From Treponema berlinense (lineage in GTDB: Bacteria > Spirochaetota > Spirochaetia > Treponematales > Treponemataceae), in NCBI RefSeq assembly GCF_900167025.1, contig NZ_FUXC01000002.1, forward strand, positions 186,001 to 250,000: a stretch of DNA of 64,000 nucleotides, read 5' to 3'. Positions 15,421 through 24,772 of the stretch are shown piece after piece. Each line of letters begins with the position of its first letter. The stretch's first letter is position 1. Under the pieces are notes generated by a model that searched no databases, was not told where the DNA came from, and saw only the letters and a list, made by a program, of their open reading frames with translations. The position numbers were made by a program, and so were the translations under genes.

Positions 15421-18400
15421 TTACTTCTGTTTTTCTTCGGCTCTTTCCTGATTTTCCGATTTTTTGTCGTCAGAAGCGGCTTTTTCCGCCGATTTCTTTT
15501 CATCTTCGGCGATTTTTGCCGCCTTTGACTTTCTTGCGGCTTCTTTTGCTTCGGCGCGGAATTTTTCAATTTCAGGATCTGTTATAGTTCCGTCCGGATT
15601 GTGAATTCGTTTTGCCGGTCGCGGAGGAATGTAAACGTTTTCTTCCGGAGGAACATCTTCTTCGATAAATTCTTTTTCCGATTCGTCTGGTTCTGCAGAA
15701 ATTTCTTTGTCGAGCCGCATTGTCATAACTTTAGAAACACCGGATTCCTGCATGGTTACACCGAGCATTGTGCTTGCGCCCATTACGGTTTTTTTGTTGT
15801 GCGTAATTACAATGTACTGCGAAAGTTTTGCGAATGAACGCAATGCGGTTACAAAGCTTGAAACGTTTTTGTCATCGAGAGCGGCGTCAATTTCATCAAG
15901 AAGACAGAACGGACTTGGTCTTACCTGATAAGTTGCAAAGAGGAGTGCGACTGCCGTCATAGTTTTTTCACCGCCGGAAAGAAGCGCAATGTTCTGGAGT
16001 TTTTTTCCAGGCGGTTCGGCGTAAATGTCGATTCCCGAAGTAAGCACGTTTTGCGGATCTACAAGGCGCAGTTCTCCACGTCCGCCACCAAAAAGACGGC
16101 GGAACATATTGTGGAAATTTTTCTTGATTTTGTTGTAAGTGTCGAGGAACATTTCCGTCGACTTTGTCTTGATTTCCTCAGAAACACGGATTAAGTTTTC
16201 GAGCGATTTGTTTGTGTCATCGTAACTTGCCTGCAATTTTTCGTAGCGTTCTTTTTGCTCTCCAAATTCTTCCGGCGCCATAAGGTTTACGCTTCCGAGA
16301 GCTTTTAACTCTTCGCGGGATTTTGCAAGTTTTTCGCGCAAAACTGCCGAAGAAGTCGTTATTTTGTACATCCGCTCTTCAAATTCCATAAGGTCGCGGC
16401 TGTGAGTGTCGATAAAGTTCTGCTTTATGTTTCTTATGTCGTTGTCGCTTGTTACTAAATCCATTGCCAGCTTTTCGTACTGGGATTGAATTTTTCTCTG
16501 TTCTTCCTGTTTTTTGTCGAGTTTGTTCTGAGTTCCGCTTACAGAGGAATTGCAGCGTACGATTTCGCTGTTGATTTCGCTCATTTCGTCGGCGCATTTT
16601 TGACCGCGATGTTCAATCGCCGCAAGTTCGCTCTGAACGTCGATAATCTGTTCGTTTAGTTCGTCTCGTCTTCTCTGTTCCTGTTCAAATTCTTCCTGAT
16701 TTTGTCGAAGGTTATTTTGTTCGCTTACGAGAGAGCGGCGCAAAATTTCAACATTCTGCTTAACTCCAAAAATTGCCTGAGCCATCGAAGCTTCTGTCAC
16801 GCGCAGCTGGTTTAAGGTTTCGCGGTATTCGTTTATTTTTTTTACAAGCTCGCCGTTTTCGCTTTTGTAAGAGGCAATTCTTTCGTTGATTTTTTCAATT
16901 TGCGAGTTTAGGTCCAGAATTTTTGAATCGATTCCACGTTTTTTTGTGATAATTCCTTCCGGAGATGTAAAATCCTCGATAAAATCCGGCATCGCCTTTT
17001 CGTATTTAGAAACTGCTTCTTCAATATTTACGCTGATTGAAGAAATTTCCTCAAAAGCCTTGATTGCGTCCTGAATGAGTTTTTCGTTTTCGCTTTCTGA
17101 ATGGCCTGTAATCGATGCGTAGTCAGAAAAAATATTTTTTCGTCCTTCGGCAAAGATTTTGAGTTTTGCGAGAGAATTTTCAACTTCTTCTTTTGCAGAT
17201 TTTGCCGCATTGCTTGAATATCCCGAATCTTTTAATTTTGCATCGAGCTCCTTTACAATGTCTTCGGTTATTTCGCCCAATTGTTTTTGATAATCTGCAA
17301 TTTGCCTGTTTAATTCTTCAATTTCGTCTGCGCTTTTTGCCGCAAGAGTGTCATTTTCCGTAATTTTTGCACTTGAAGAAGTTATATTTTGCGTAAAGGA
17401 TTCGATGTTTTGCTTTACGCTGTCGAGTTGTCTGTTTTTTGAATGTAAGTCGGCTTCGCGCTCGTCAATTTCTTCATTAAAGGTGTCAATTTTTTCCTGA
17501 ATTGAATTCTGCTTTACTTCAAGAATTCCGATTTTTTCTTTTATCTGGTTCGCTTGAAGATTGTATTCCTGTGCGCGCTGAAGCTTGTTTGTCTTTTCGG
17601 TCTGGACTTTAGCAAGTTCAACCTGCAGAGAATTCATTTTTGTCTGCAAATCTTTGATTTTGTCGTTATTTTCAAAGAGAGCCGCCTGAATTTCTTCAAT
17701 TTCCTTTTGAACGGCAGTGCGTTTTTCTTCGAGTTCTTTTTTTGCCGTTTCCTGACGCGCTTTGTCCTGTGTAAAATCTTTAAGGCGCAAAAGCTGAATG
17801 TCGAGTTCGCAGTTAAAAATATCATCCTTAAATTGACGGTACTTGATTGTTTTTTCGCTCTGAACTTTTAAGGTTTCGTAGCTGCGTTTGTTTTCAATCA
17901 GTGCAACTTCAATCTGGGCAAGATTTTGTCTTGTGCGTTCAAGTTCGCGTTCCGCTTCGGCACATTCCGCCTTTGAACGGCTGATTCCGGCCGCTTCTTC
18001 AAAAAGGTATCGTCTGTCTTCCGGTTTAGACGAAAGAATCTGGTCAATTTTTCCCTGTTCCATAACGGAATAGGCTGCTTTTCCAACGCCAGTGTCCATA
18101 AAAAGGCGGCGAATTTCTGTCGGACCGACCTGTCTGTTGTTAATATAATATTCGCTTTCGCCAGAGCGGTACAGACGGCGTTTTAATGCAATCTCAGAAT
18201 CTTCAAGAGGCAAAAGTCCGTTTTCGTTTGCAATTGTGAGCGTAACTTCCGCAATATTAAGAGGAGGGCGTGTTTCGGTTCCGTTAAAAATAACAGATTC
18301 CATCGTATCTGCACGGAGATTTTTTGCCTTGTTTTCTGCAAGAACCCATTTTACCGCATCGACAACATTGCTTTTTCCACAGCCGTTTGGCCCGAGCAGG

Positions 18401-18483
18401 GCGGTAATTCCATCTGCAAATTCAATATGAGTTCTGTCGGCAAAAGATTTAAAACCGAAAATATCCAGACATTTAAGAAACAC
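15421..18483 (-). CDS. smc: Chromosome partition protein SMC, without recognisable hinge
   Basis: SMC dimers organise and segregate the chromosome. Walker A is GPNGCGKSN (31-39), the R-loop region follows, the ABC signature is LLSGGEKTM and Walker B is FCLLDEIDAALDD; long coiled coils run between. At 1020 residues it is shorter than the usual 1150-1190, and about 90 of these are an acidic/basic C-terminal tail not found in the model proteins. The middle (about residues 410-520) is a short non-coiled segment in which I cannot find the conserved glycine motifs of the SMC hinge. The heads are fully intact, so this is a working ATPase with an atypical dimerisation region. Confidence 0.9.
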   Translation of the reverse strand: MFLKCLDIFGFKSFADRTHIEFADGITALLGPNGCGKSNVVDAVKWVLAENKAKNLRADTMESVIFNGTETRPPLNIAEVTLTIANENGLLPLEDSEIALKRRLYRSGESEYYINNRQVGPTEIRRLFMDTGVGKAAYSVMEQGKIDQILSSKPEDRRYLFEEAAGISRSKAECAEAERELERTRQNLAQIEVALIENKRSYETLKVQSEKTIKYRQFKDDIFNCELDIQLLRLKDFTQDKARQETAKKELEEKRTAVQKEIEEIQAALFENNDKIKDLQTKMNSLQVELAKVQTEKTNKLQRAQEYNLQANQIKEKIGILEVKQNSIQEKIDTFNEEIDEREADLHSKNRQLDSVKQNIESFTQNITSSSAKITENDTLAAKSADEIEELNRQIADYQKQLGEITEDIVKELDAKLKDSGYSSNAAKSAKEEVENSLAKLKIFAEGRKNIFSDYASITGHSESENEKLIQDAIKAFEEISSISVNIEEAVSKYEKAMPDFIEDFTSPEGIITKKRGIDSKILDLNSQIEKINERIASYKSENGELVKKINEYRETLNQLRVTEASMAQAIFGVKQNVEILRRSLVSEQNNLRQNQEEFEQEQRRRDELNEQIIDVQSELAAIEHRGQKCADEMSEINSEIVRCNSSVSGTQNKLDKKQEEQRKIQSQYEKLAMDLVTSDNDIRNIKQNFIDTHSRDLMEFEERMYKITTSSAVLREKLAKSREELKALGSVNLMAPEEFGEQKERYEKLQASYDDTNKSLENLIRVSEEIKTKSTEMFLDTYNKIKKNFHNMFRRLFGGGRGELRLVDPQNVLTSGIDIYAEPPGKKLQNIALLSGGEKTMTAVALLFATYQVRPSPFCLLDEIDAALDDKNVSSFVTALRSFAKLSQYIVITHNKKTVMGASTMLGVTMQESGVSKVMTMRLDKEISAEPDESEKEFIEEDVPPEENVYIPPRPAKRIHNPDGTITDPEIEKFRAEAKEAARKSKAAKIAEDEKKSAEKAASDDKKSENQERAEEKQK

Positions 18484-18614
18484 TTTTTAAACTCCGCGAA
18501 AAATCAAATTTTGGTATCTTTCTATTATAGCAATAAAGGCAGCGTGTTTCAATTAAGGCGGTTTTTTAAATTCCAAAGCACATTCTGTGTACCGCGTCCC
18601 GTCTTTCATGGTTT

Positions 18615-18660
18615 TATTCCTCCGCTTCGCTTTGGAACGGCTTTGCCGCCATTACAGCCG
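18615..18660 (-). repeat. Dispersed intergenic repeat, copy B
   Basis: Read on the minus strand, GGCGGCAAAGCCGTTCC, then AAAGCGAAGCGGAGGAAT, matches the copy at 11226-11280 with scattered changes. It lies in the 222-base gap between smc and the helicase gene. Confidence 0.6.
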
Positions 18661-18705
18661 GGGCTAAGATTTTTTGTTCAGTAAAAAATCGCTGCCCGCG
18701 CCCTT

Positions 18706-19893
18706 TTATTCGCCTTTTTTTTCCAGTTCGGAAGGAGAAACGAGCTTTCCCTTAAAAAGCATTTTTGGATAAACTTTTAGGCCGAGTTTTTTTTCAAGCC
18801 GGGCAAATTGATTCATTTCGTATTCGTCGCCGATTACAATGTTTATTCCTGTTTTTCCTGCACGTGCTGTGCGTCCTGCCCTGTGTACAAAAAAATCTTC
18901 GTTTGAAGGCATATCCATCTGTATTATGTGGCTTATTTCCGGAATATCAAGCCCGCGGCTTGCCAGGTCGCTTGTTATGAGAATTTTTATTTTTCCGCTT
19001 CTAAACCTGTCTATCATAGATTTTCTTGCGACTTTGTCGGTTTTTGCATGCAGACCAAAACATTCGATTCCCTTAAAATTCAGTTTTGAGACAATGTTTT
19101 CTACCTGGTCGAGTTTTCCTGTAAAAACAAGGCATTTTGACGGTTTTTCAGCTAAAATAACTTTTCGGAGCGTGTCGATTTTGTCGCGCCGTTCTGAAAA
19201 AATCGCAAGGTGAGTAATTCTTTTTCTTAAAACGTCTTCCGGCGGCAAAAAAAGAGTCTCAACTTCGTGTTCTAAGCTTCCGTCGCTCTTTATTTTTGTT
19301 CCTGCAAGCAGTTTTTGTGTTGGTTTTGTGATTGTCGCGCTTGCTGCAATCAGCTGGACGTGTTTTTTTGGCGAATTTAAAAGAGCCATCGTAAAATCGC
19401 GCAGTTCAGGCGCAATAAGCCGGTCTACTTCGTCAAGTACAACTGCATCGAGGTTTTCGAGCTTTAATTTTTTCAGGTTAAAAAGTTCCAGAAGTCTTGC
19501 CGGAGTTCCTATTATAACGGCAGGTTTTTCTTTTAAATTTTCAACCTGTCTTTTTATCGGCGCGCCACCGATTAAAAGCGTTGTTTTTATTTCGCTTATG
19601 TTTTTAATCTGGGTTTTAATCTGGCTTGCAAGTTCGAAAGTTGGAGCTACAACCATAAGTTTTATATTTTTTTGCGGATTATCCTCGGATTCGATTTTTG
19701 TCAAAAGCGGCAGAACGTAAGCGTATGTTTTTCCAGTTCCGGTTTCGCTCTGAAAAAGCAGAGATTTTCCTTCTGCAATAACCGGAATCGCCTGAGCCTG
19801 AACGGCAGTTGGTTCTGTAATTTGGTTTTCTTCGAGTTTTTTTATTAAATTTTCTGAAATTTTCAATGAATTAAATGTTGTTTTTTCTGACAT
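18706..19893 (-). CDS. DEAD-box-type RNA helicase (DEVD variant)
   Basis: Motifs in order: Q motif (PTAVQAQAIPVI), I (SETGTGKT), Ia (APTFELASQ), Ib (GTPARLLE), II (VLDEVDRLI, DEVD instead of DEAD), III (SATIT), IV (KCLVFTGK), V (TSDLASRGLDIP) and VI (HRAGRTARAG). It remodels RNA duplexes, for example in ribosome assembly or decay. Its 395 residues include almost no C-terminal extension, unlike the helicase at 53362. ATG 19893 is chosen because it begins directly before the helicase core; the upstream open frame crosses the divergent gene. Confidence 0.9.
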   Translation of the reverse strand: MSEKTTFNSLKISENLIKKLEENQITEPTAVQAQAIPVIAEGKSLLFQSETGTGKTYAYVLPLLTKIESEDNPQKNIKLMVVAPTFELASQIKTQIKNISEIKTTLLIGGAPIKRQVENLKEKPAVIIGTPARLLELFNLKKLKLENLDAVVLDEVDRLIAPELRDFTMALLNSPKKHVQLIAASATITKPTQKLLAGTKIKSDGSLEHEVETLFLPPEDVLRKRITHLAIFSERRDKIDTLRKVILAEKPSKCLVFTGKLDQVENIVSKLNFKGIECFGLHAKTDKVARKSMIDRFRSGKIKILITSDLASRGLDIPEISHIIQMDMPSNEDFFVHRAGRTARAGKTGINIVIGDEYEMNQFARLEKKLGLKVYPKMLFKGKLVSPSELEKKGE

Positions 19894-19941
19894 ACAAAAA
19901 CTATAGCACGTAAAAAAAATGTTTGCTATAATCAAAGGAAT

Positions 19942-21060
19942 ATGAAAATCGGAATTGACAGTTTTGGCTGTGGACATGGAAAATCTGGAATTGGTTCTTA
20001 TCTTTCTTCTTTATCATCCCAGTTAAAAAACTCTGCTGACTGTACTTTTGAGATTTTTGGCTCGGAAATAGACCGCTACACTTACGGAGCGGAAAACGGG
20101 CTTTCCTATTCTTCTGTAAAACTTCCAAACAGCCATTTTTACGAAACTCTGTGGCACTACGGCTGTTCAAATATTTTTGCAAGGTATCACAAATACGATG
20201 CGGTTTTGTATGCTGCTGGCGCGCGCTATATTCCTCTTTTTTGCACGGTTCCAGGAGTTGCTGTCGTTTATGACGTCCTTTCAGAGCTTTACGAAGACGA
20301 AATTTTAAAAAATCACACAAAAAGAATTCTCCTCGGCTTAAAAAATGCTTCAAAGGTTATTGCGGCGAGTCATTTTATCCGGAAAGATTTGATAAAACTT
20401 GGTGTTCCGGAAGAAAAAATCACTGTAATCTACAATGGAATCAACCATTCGGAATTTTACCCGCGTGAACTTCTTTCGCCGTCTCTTCTGGACATTAAAC
20501 CGTTTGCAATAAAAAGACCGTATTTTATTTATCCTTCGCAAATTTCTTCTTCTTCAAAAAAACATGTTGAGCTAATAAAGGCTTTTTCGCTTTTTAAAGA
20601 AAAAACTCATTTGGAACATCGTCTGGTTTTGACCGGAAGCGAAGGAAAAGCTATTGAATCCGTAAAAAAGGCAATTTTGGAATCAAAATTTCATCAAGAT
20701 ATTTTTATTACAGGATTTTTTCCGCACGAAAGTTTTCCGCTTTTGTATTCTGCGAGCGAAGGCTGTATTTTTCCTTCGATAAACGAGGGAGTAGGCTTGC
20801 CTGTGCTTGAGGCCTTGGCTTCTGGAGTGCCTGTGGCCTGTTCAACTGGCGGTTCTTTGCCGGAAATTGCCGGAGACAATGCGGTTTATTTTGACAGCGA
20901 CAATATCGAACAGATGGCAGACGCAATCGAAAAAATTGCGGTGGAATCAAATTTGCGCAAAAAACTAAAAGAAGGCGGACTTGAATGGACAAAACGTTTT
21001 AGCTGGGACAAAACCGCCGAAAAAACAATTGACGTTCTAAAAGGCGTCTGTAAAAAGTAA
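19942..21060 (+). CDS. Group 1 (GT4-type) glycosyltransferase
   Basis: It transfers a sugar from a nucleotide donor to a glycan or lipid acceptor. The N-terminal Rossmann half contains the glycine loop (GHGKSGIGSYLSSL), and the C-terminal half has the GT4 nucleotide-sugar signature (CIFPSINEGVGLPVLEALAS, with the E-x7-E pair, then GVPVACSTGGSLPEIAGD). There is no membrane segment. It stands alone between a divergent helicase and a convergent signalling operon, so the target glycan cannot be inferred. AAAGGA lies 3-4 bases before the ATG. Confidence 0.85.
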   Translation: MKIGIDSFGCGHGKSGIGSYLSSLSSQLKNSADCTFEIFGSEIDRYTYGAENGLSYSSVKLPNSHFYETLWHYGCSNIFARYHKYDAVLYAAGARYIPLFCTVPGVAVVYDVLSELYEDEILKNHTKRILLGLKNASKVIAASHFIRKDLIKLGVPEEKITVIYNGINHSEFYPRELLSPSLLDIKPFAIKRPYFIYPSQISSSSKKHVELIKAFSLFKEKTHLEHRLVLTGSEGKAIESVKKAILESKFHQDIFITGFFPHESFPLLYSASEGCIFPSINEGVGLPVLEALASGVPVACSTGGSLPEIAGDNAVYFDSDNIEQMADAIEKIAVESNLRKKLKEGGLEWTKRFSWDKTAEKTIDVLKGVCKK

Positions 21061-21090
21061 ATTTAAAAACAAAAATTACAATTGATAAAC

Positions 21091-21118
21091 AAAAGACTGT
21101 CCGTTTGGACAGTCTTTT
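21091..21118. terminator. Bidirectional terminator
   Basis: A 12-bp perfect stem AAAAGACTGTCC / GGACAGTCTTTT with a GTTT loop separates the glycosyltransferase from the convergent RsbW-like gene and serves both strands. Confidence 0.85.
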
Positions 21119-21130
21119 GTGTTTTAACGA

Positions 21131-21682
21131 TTATTCTTCAACCGCAACACCGTGGTGTTTTTTCTGGAAGCGTTTGAGCATTGCTACTCCGTTGCGTTTT
21201 CCGTTGTAAACGTATCCGCCGTCCCAATATTCGAGGGCGGCAAAGAGCGCGTTACCACCGTCCTGATCATCTGATTTTTTTGTACGGAAAGAAACGTATT
21301 TTGCAAGTTCTTCAAAGTTGTGTGTCTGAAGACATTCGATACGTTTTTTGTTGAATTCATTCCATTTTTCGAGATCTTTAAAGCCTTCGCCTTCGTCTTT
21401 TACGATAAGATGCGCATGTGTCGGGCTGAATGAGTACCATACGCGTACTTTTTTGTTTATATCGCAGTTGTTTCCGTGCTTTACCGCATTTTTGATAACT
21501 TCAGAAATCTGCTGCTCAAGAAGGTTGATTTCCTTGATTTCGAGAGGAGCCGACTGAACGATTAAAAGCGTAAAGTAGCGAATCTGACGAAAATCTGAAG
21601 GAAATTCTTTATATAGCATGTTTGTTGTATCAAACAACGGGTCGTTGTCATCTGAGCGCAATAGTTTGTACTGATCTTCCAT
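21131..21682 (-). CDS. RsbW/SpoIIAB-like ATP-binding protein
   Basis: This is a GHKL ATPase-fold protein of the anti-sigma/serine-kinase type. The N box is EQQISEVIKNAVKHGNN and the G1 box is VKDEGEGF; the lid region is short and followed by an atypical C-terminal part ending in basic residues. Such proteins bind a partner and phosphorylate a STAS antagonist. The STAS gene and a PP2C phosphatase gene lie directly upstream in the same operon, completing a partner-switching set. No sigma factor is adjacent, so the output may be another protein. Confidence 0.8.
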   Translation of the reverse strand: MEDQYKLLRSDDNDPLFDTTNMLYKEFPSDFRQIRYFTLLIVQSAPLEIKEINLLEQQISEVIKNAVKHGNNCDINKKVRVWYSFSPTHAHLIVKDEGEGFKDLEKWNEFNKKRIECLQTHNFEELAKYVSFRTKKSDDQDGGNALFAALEYWDGGYVYNGKRNGVAMLKRFQKKHHGVAVEE

Positions 21683-21714
21683 TTTTTTACTCCGTTTTAA
21701 TCTTATTTTTTGGG

Positions 21715-22053
21715 TTATTCGTTTACCATAAGAAGTGCTTCTTCGATGCTGTTTGCAATAGGGAAGTAGCCCATGAGTTTTGTGAGTTCAATAACTTTTT
21801 TTACTGAACCATGAATATTAGAGATGGCAAGCTTGAGGTTCATCTTTTTGATTGTTGAGCAGATGTAAATCAACGCGCCAATTCCAGACGAGTCGATGTA
21901 GTCAACCTGTTCAAGATTTATGATGAAACTTTTTACATTCTTTTCAAGCATTTTCATAACTAATTCTTTTAATTTATAAGAATTGTAAAGATCCATTTCT
22001 CCATTTACGTCGATGATATAAACTTCACCATTTTTCCGAATCTTCAGTTCCAT
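21715..22053 (-). CDS. STAS-domain anti-sigma-factor antagonist
   Basis: A single STAS domain of 112 residues. The phosphorylation loop is VDYIDSSGIGALIYI, with the usual Asp-Ser-Ser-Gly. When unphosphorylated such proteins capture their RsbW-like kinase. It sits between the phosphatase gene (21 bases upstream) and the kinase-like gene (32 bases downstream). Confidence 0.9.
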   Translation of the reverse strand: MELKIRKNGEVYIIDVNGEMDLYNSYKLKELVMKMLEKNVKSFIINLEQVDYIDSSGIGALIYICSTIKKMNLKLAISNIHGSVKKVIELTKLMGYFPIANSIEEALLMVNE

Positions 22054-22074
22054 AAGAAAAACTCCTTTTTTATT

Positions 22075-23721
22075 CTACTGAATTTTAACTGCCAGCAACG
22101 TTTGATCGTCGTGTAATAATTCCGAACCGACAAACTTTTTCATGTCTGCCTTTACCAGGTCTGCTATCTGCTTACCTGATGACTTGCTGTTTGTTTTTAC
22201 AATATTTAAAAGACGGTTGAGCGAATACTGTTTGCCGGAAGCATCCAAAGCTTCTACCAAACCGTCAGTATATGTAATTATAATATCACCCGGCGAAACT
22301 GTAAACTGAATATCTTTGTAAGATGTCGTTTTTTCAACGCCCAGAGGTTCAGAAGCGAGAGATTTGCGCTCGATCGTCTGATTTTGTGCATTATAAAGGA
22401 AGACCGGAGTTGTTCCTGCCGAAGAAAACTGAACAGTCTTTTTTGCGTCATTGTAGTTTATGAGGGCGACAGAAGCAAAGTGTTCAAAATTTATTTCACC
22501 GCAAATTTCCCGGTTTGCAAGACTTAAAATTGTTCCGGCAGGCTGAGGCGTATTTACAAGAAGGCGAATCATTGAGCGGAGCATTGACATAACAAGGAAA
22601 GAATTTGTTCCTTTTCCGGCTACGTCCATAAGAATAACAGATGTGCGGTCTTGACGAACAGAAAGAACGTCAAAAGCATCTGAGCATACGCCTTCTGTGT
22701 GCATTGTAAACGAACCAAATGAGAGCCCCTGCAAAGGCGGAAGTTTTTTTGGAAGAAGAACATTCTGCAAATTTTCTGCAATTTTGCTTTCTTTTGAGAT
22801 TTCGTTTTTTTCGTTATAAACCTGAAAACTGATTGTTGTTTTTAAGGCTGATTCTGCAAATCCTGCAAGAGTAAGCGCCCAGTCAAATTCTTTCTGGGTA
22901 AATTTTTTGCCTGGATTTTTTGAAAGGGCGATAAGTCCAATTACAATACCGCGTCCTCTCAAACGGATTGGAATAAAGATAAAACTTCCGAGTTTTAAGA
23001 AATCTTCAGGACCGTTTTCTGTAATGCGCGGATCGTCTTTTGGAGAGTTGATGATTTCCGGTTTGCCGGAAGATGCGATTTCTCCAAAGATATTGTCACG
23101 GAGAGCGAAGGTTGCAAATTTAAAACTCGTTGAAACACGAAGTTCTTTGTGAGGAAGTTCTGCTGGAAGTTTGTAAGGCGGCGGAAAAACGCCCAAAAAT
23201 GATTTTACGTTGATAGAATCTTCAAAATCGTCAACCATAAGGACTGCGCCACCGTCAGCGTTTGTAATTTCCATACAGGTTTTGTTTATCGAGTCCAAAA
23301 GATTCTGCATTCCTTCTTTGCTTCCGAAAGAATCCGAAGCGAGGATTACAAAAGAACGTCCTTTTTCGATAAGGTTTACTTCGTCAGGTTTTATGTCTTC
23401 GACTATGATTTCCGGTTTTTTGATTTCTTCGTCAACAGGTTCTTCTGAGACTTCTTTTTTTGGTTTGCCGAATGCGAGCATTACGAGATAAGGAATAAAA
23501 ACCGCTGTCGCAAGAATCAGTAAAAATACAAAATTTGAAATTCCCGGATTAAAAATCGTATAAATACAGTCAAAAATCAGTATAAGCACCGATAAAAAAG
23601 AAAGATAGCTTACTTTTGCTGTTTTTCGTGTTTTTATTACTGCCAAAAAAATAAAAAGGATTGTTGCCAGGATGGCTGTTCCTAAAAGGGGAAGGTAGGC
23701 AATTGCATCTGAGTTGAACAA
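22075..23721 (-). CDS. Membrane PP2C/SpoIIE-type serine phosphatase with GAF domain (RsbU-like)
   Basis: Four hydrophobic helices fill residues 8-85. After an acidic linker, a GAF-like sensor domain (about 120-300) contains GGAVLMVDDFEDSINVKSF. The SpoIIE/PP2C phosphatase domain follows (about 325-548): GVCSDAFDVLSVRQDRTSVI, LMDVAGKGTNSFLVMSML, and GDIIITYTDGLVEALDASG with the metal-binding aspartates. It would dephosphorylate the STAS protein encoded next to it. The start is TTG at 23721 with GGAGAG 8 bases upstream. Input could be a cytoplasmic ligand of the GAF domain. Confidence 0.88.
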   Translation of the reverse strand: MFNSDAIAYLPLLGTAILATILFIFLAVIKTRKTAKVSYLSFLSVLILIFDCIYTIFNPGISNFVFLLILATAVFIPYLVMLAFGKPKKEVSEEPVDEEIKKPEIIVEDIKPDEVNLIEKGRSFVILASDSFGSKEGMQNLLDSINKTCMEITNADGGAVLMVDDFEDSINVKSFLGVFPPPYKLPAELPHKELRVSTSFKFATFALRDNIFGEIASSGKPEIINSPKDDPRITENGPEDFLKLGSFIFIPIRLRGRGIVIGLIALSKNPGKKFTQKEFDWALTLAGFAESALKTTISFQVYNEKNEISKESKIAENLQNVLLPKKLPPLQGLSFGSFTMHTEGVCSDAFDVLSVRQDRTSVILMDVAGKGTNSFLVMSMLRSMIRLLVNTPQPAGTILSLANREICGEINFEHFASVALINYNDAKKTVQFSSAGTTPVFLYNAQNQTIERKSLASEPLGVEKTTSYKDIQFTVSPGDIIITYTDGLVEALDASGKQYSLNRLLNIVKTNSKSSGKQIADLVKADMKKFVGSELLHDDQTLLAVKIQ

Positions 23722-23839
23722 TTTAGGCTCTCCATTTTTGTTATGTTTTTATAAAGAATTGTAATGCTGCTATTTTTTCACGTCAAGATAAAGATTTTGC
23801 CGAAAACGTTAAAAATACAGTTTTTATGGACAATTTTTT

Positions 23840-24772
23840 TTAGAGCTGCTCTTTTTCGATTTTCTTTTTCAATAGAATTTTTTTTATTCTGTTTAAAAGC
23901 CGGCGCCAAAAACTTTTTCCGAATTTTGAAGTATATGCGGTTGCCGCATCGTCAATTGTAAAATCGTTTCCGAATTTTGTTTTGATTTCGTCCCAGTATT
24001 TTATTATATAAACGTACATGTCGCTTTTTGTGCGGCCTTTAAAATATTTTAAGACGTGATGTCTGTCGATTACTCGTATGACAGGAAGATAGACCGTTCT
24101 AAACCACGAAAGAATAGCCTGATCCATGCCGATTTCTTCCGTTTTGTTCATGTTGATGTAATATTTGTGCGTCAAAATGTGGTTGTAAATTACGTCGTAT
24201 TGTCCTGGAACTGAAAAATCCAAAACCCAGTAATCCGTAACATCGCCAAATCCTGTTTCAGAATAAAAAACTCTTTTTTCGTAGCTTATTACCTGTTTTG
24301 TAATTTTTTGAAGAGAATCTTTCGGGTTAAGGTGGATTTCGCTCTGAAGGCTTACAACTTCCGCATCGATAAATTCAACTCCCTTTGCCTTTGCTACTGA
24401 CACTCTGTGGTTGCCGTCGCGCACAAAATAAAGTCCGCCGAGCTCATAAAGCGTGATTGGCGGAAGGTTTATGTCTTTTATGTGCGCCATGTCTATGTGT
24501 TCCCAACGGGTTTTTAAGTGCATTTTTTTTGGAAAAAAACGGTTGTCAAAATCCTGATACCTGGATTCGCTTCCTACTATAAGCTTTACAGGAACTGTTT
24601 TCATGCCAAGATAAGTTTCGTTTCCGGGCTTGAGCATTTTTTTTATGTCGGAAAATGAAATCAGCGTGGTTTCTTCCGGATTTAAAAAATGCTGGATTTC
24701 GTTAAAGAGAGCTTTGTTTCTTGCTTTTGCAAAATCTTCGCTTGTTTCTGAAGAAAGAAGGTTTTCAGACAT
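23840..24772 (-). CDS. ParB/sulfiredoxin-fold protein of unknown role
   Basis: Residues 85-150 contain LPPITLYELGGLYFVRDGNH and RVSVAKAKGVEFIDAEVV, the pattern of the ParB/Srx superfamily (a DGNHR loop that binds nucleotide phosphates). The remainder is helical, with basic ends (LLNRIKKILLKKK). It is not a chromosomal ParB, as it lacks the HTH and dimer domain. The gene starts 8 bases inside the preceding metallophosphoesterase gene, so the two are translationally coupled. Confidence 0.65.
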   Translation of the reverse strand: MSENLLSSETSEDFAKARNKALFNEIQHFLNPEETTLISFSDIKKMLKPGNETYLGMKTVPVKLIVGSESRYQDFDNRFFPKKMHLKTRWEHIDMAHIKDINLPPITLYELGGLYFVRDGNHRVSVAKAKGVEFIDAEVVSLQSEIHLNPKDSLQKITKQVISYEKRVFYSETGFGDVTDYWVLDFSVPGQYDVIYNHILTHKYYINMNKTEEIGMDQAILSWFRTVYLPVIRVIDRHHVLKYFKGRTKSDMYVYIIKYWDEIKTKFGNDFTIDDAATAYTSKFGKSFWRRLLNRIKKILLKKKIEKEQL

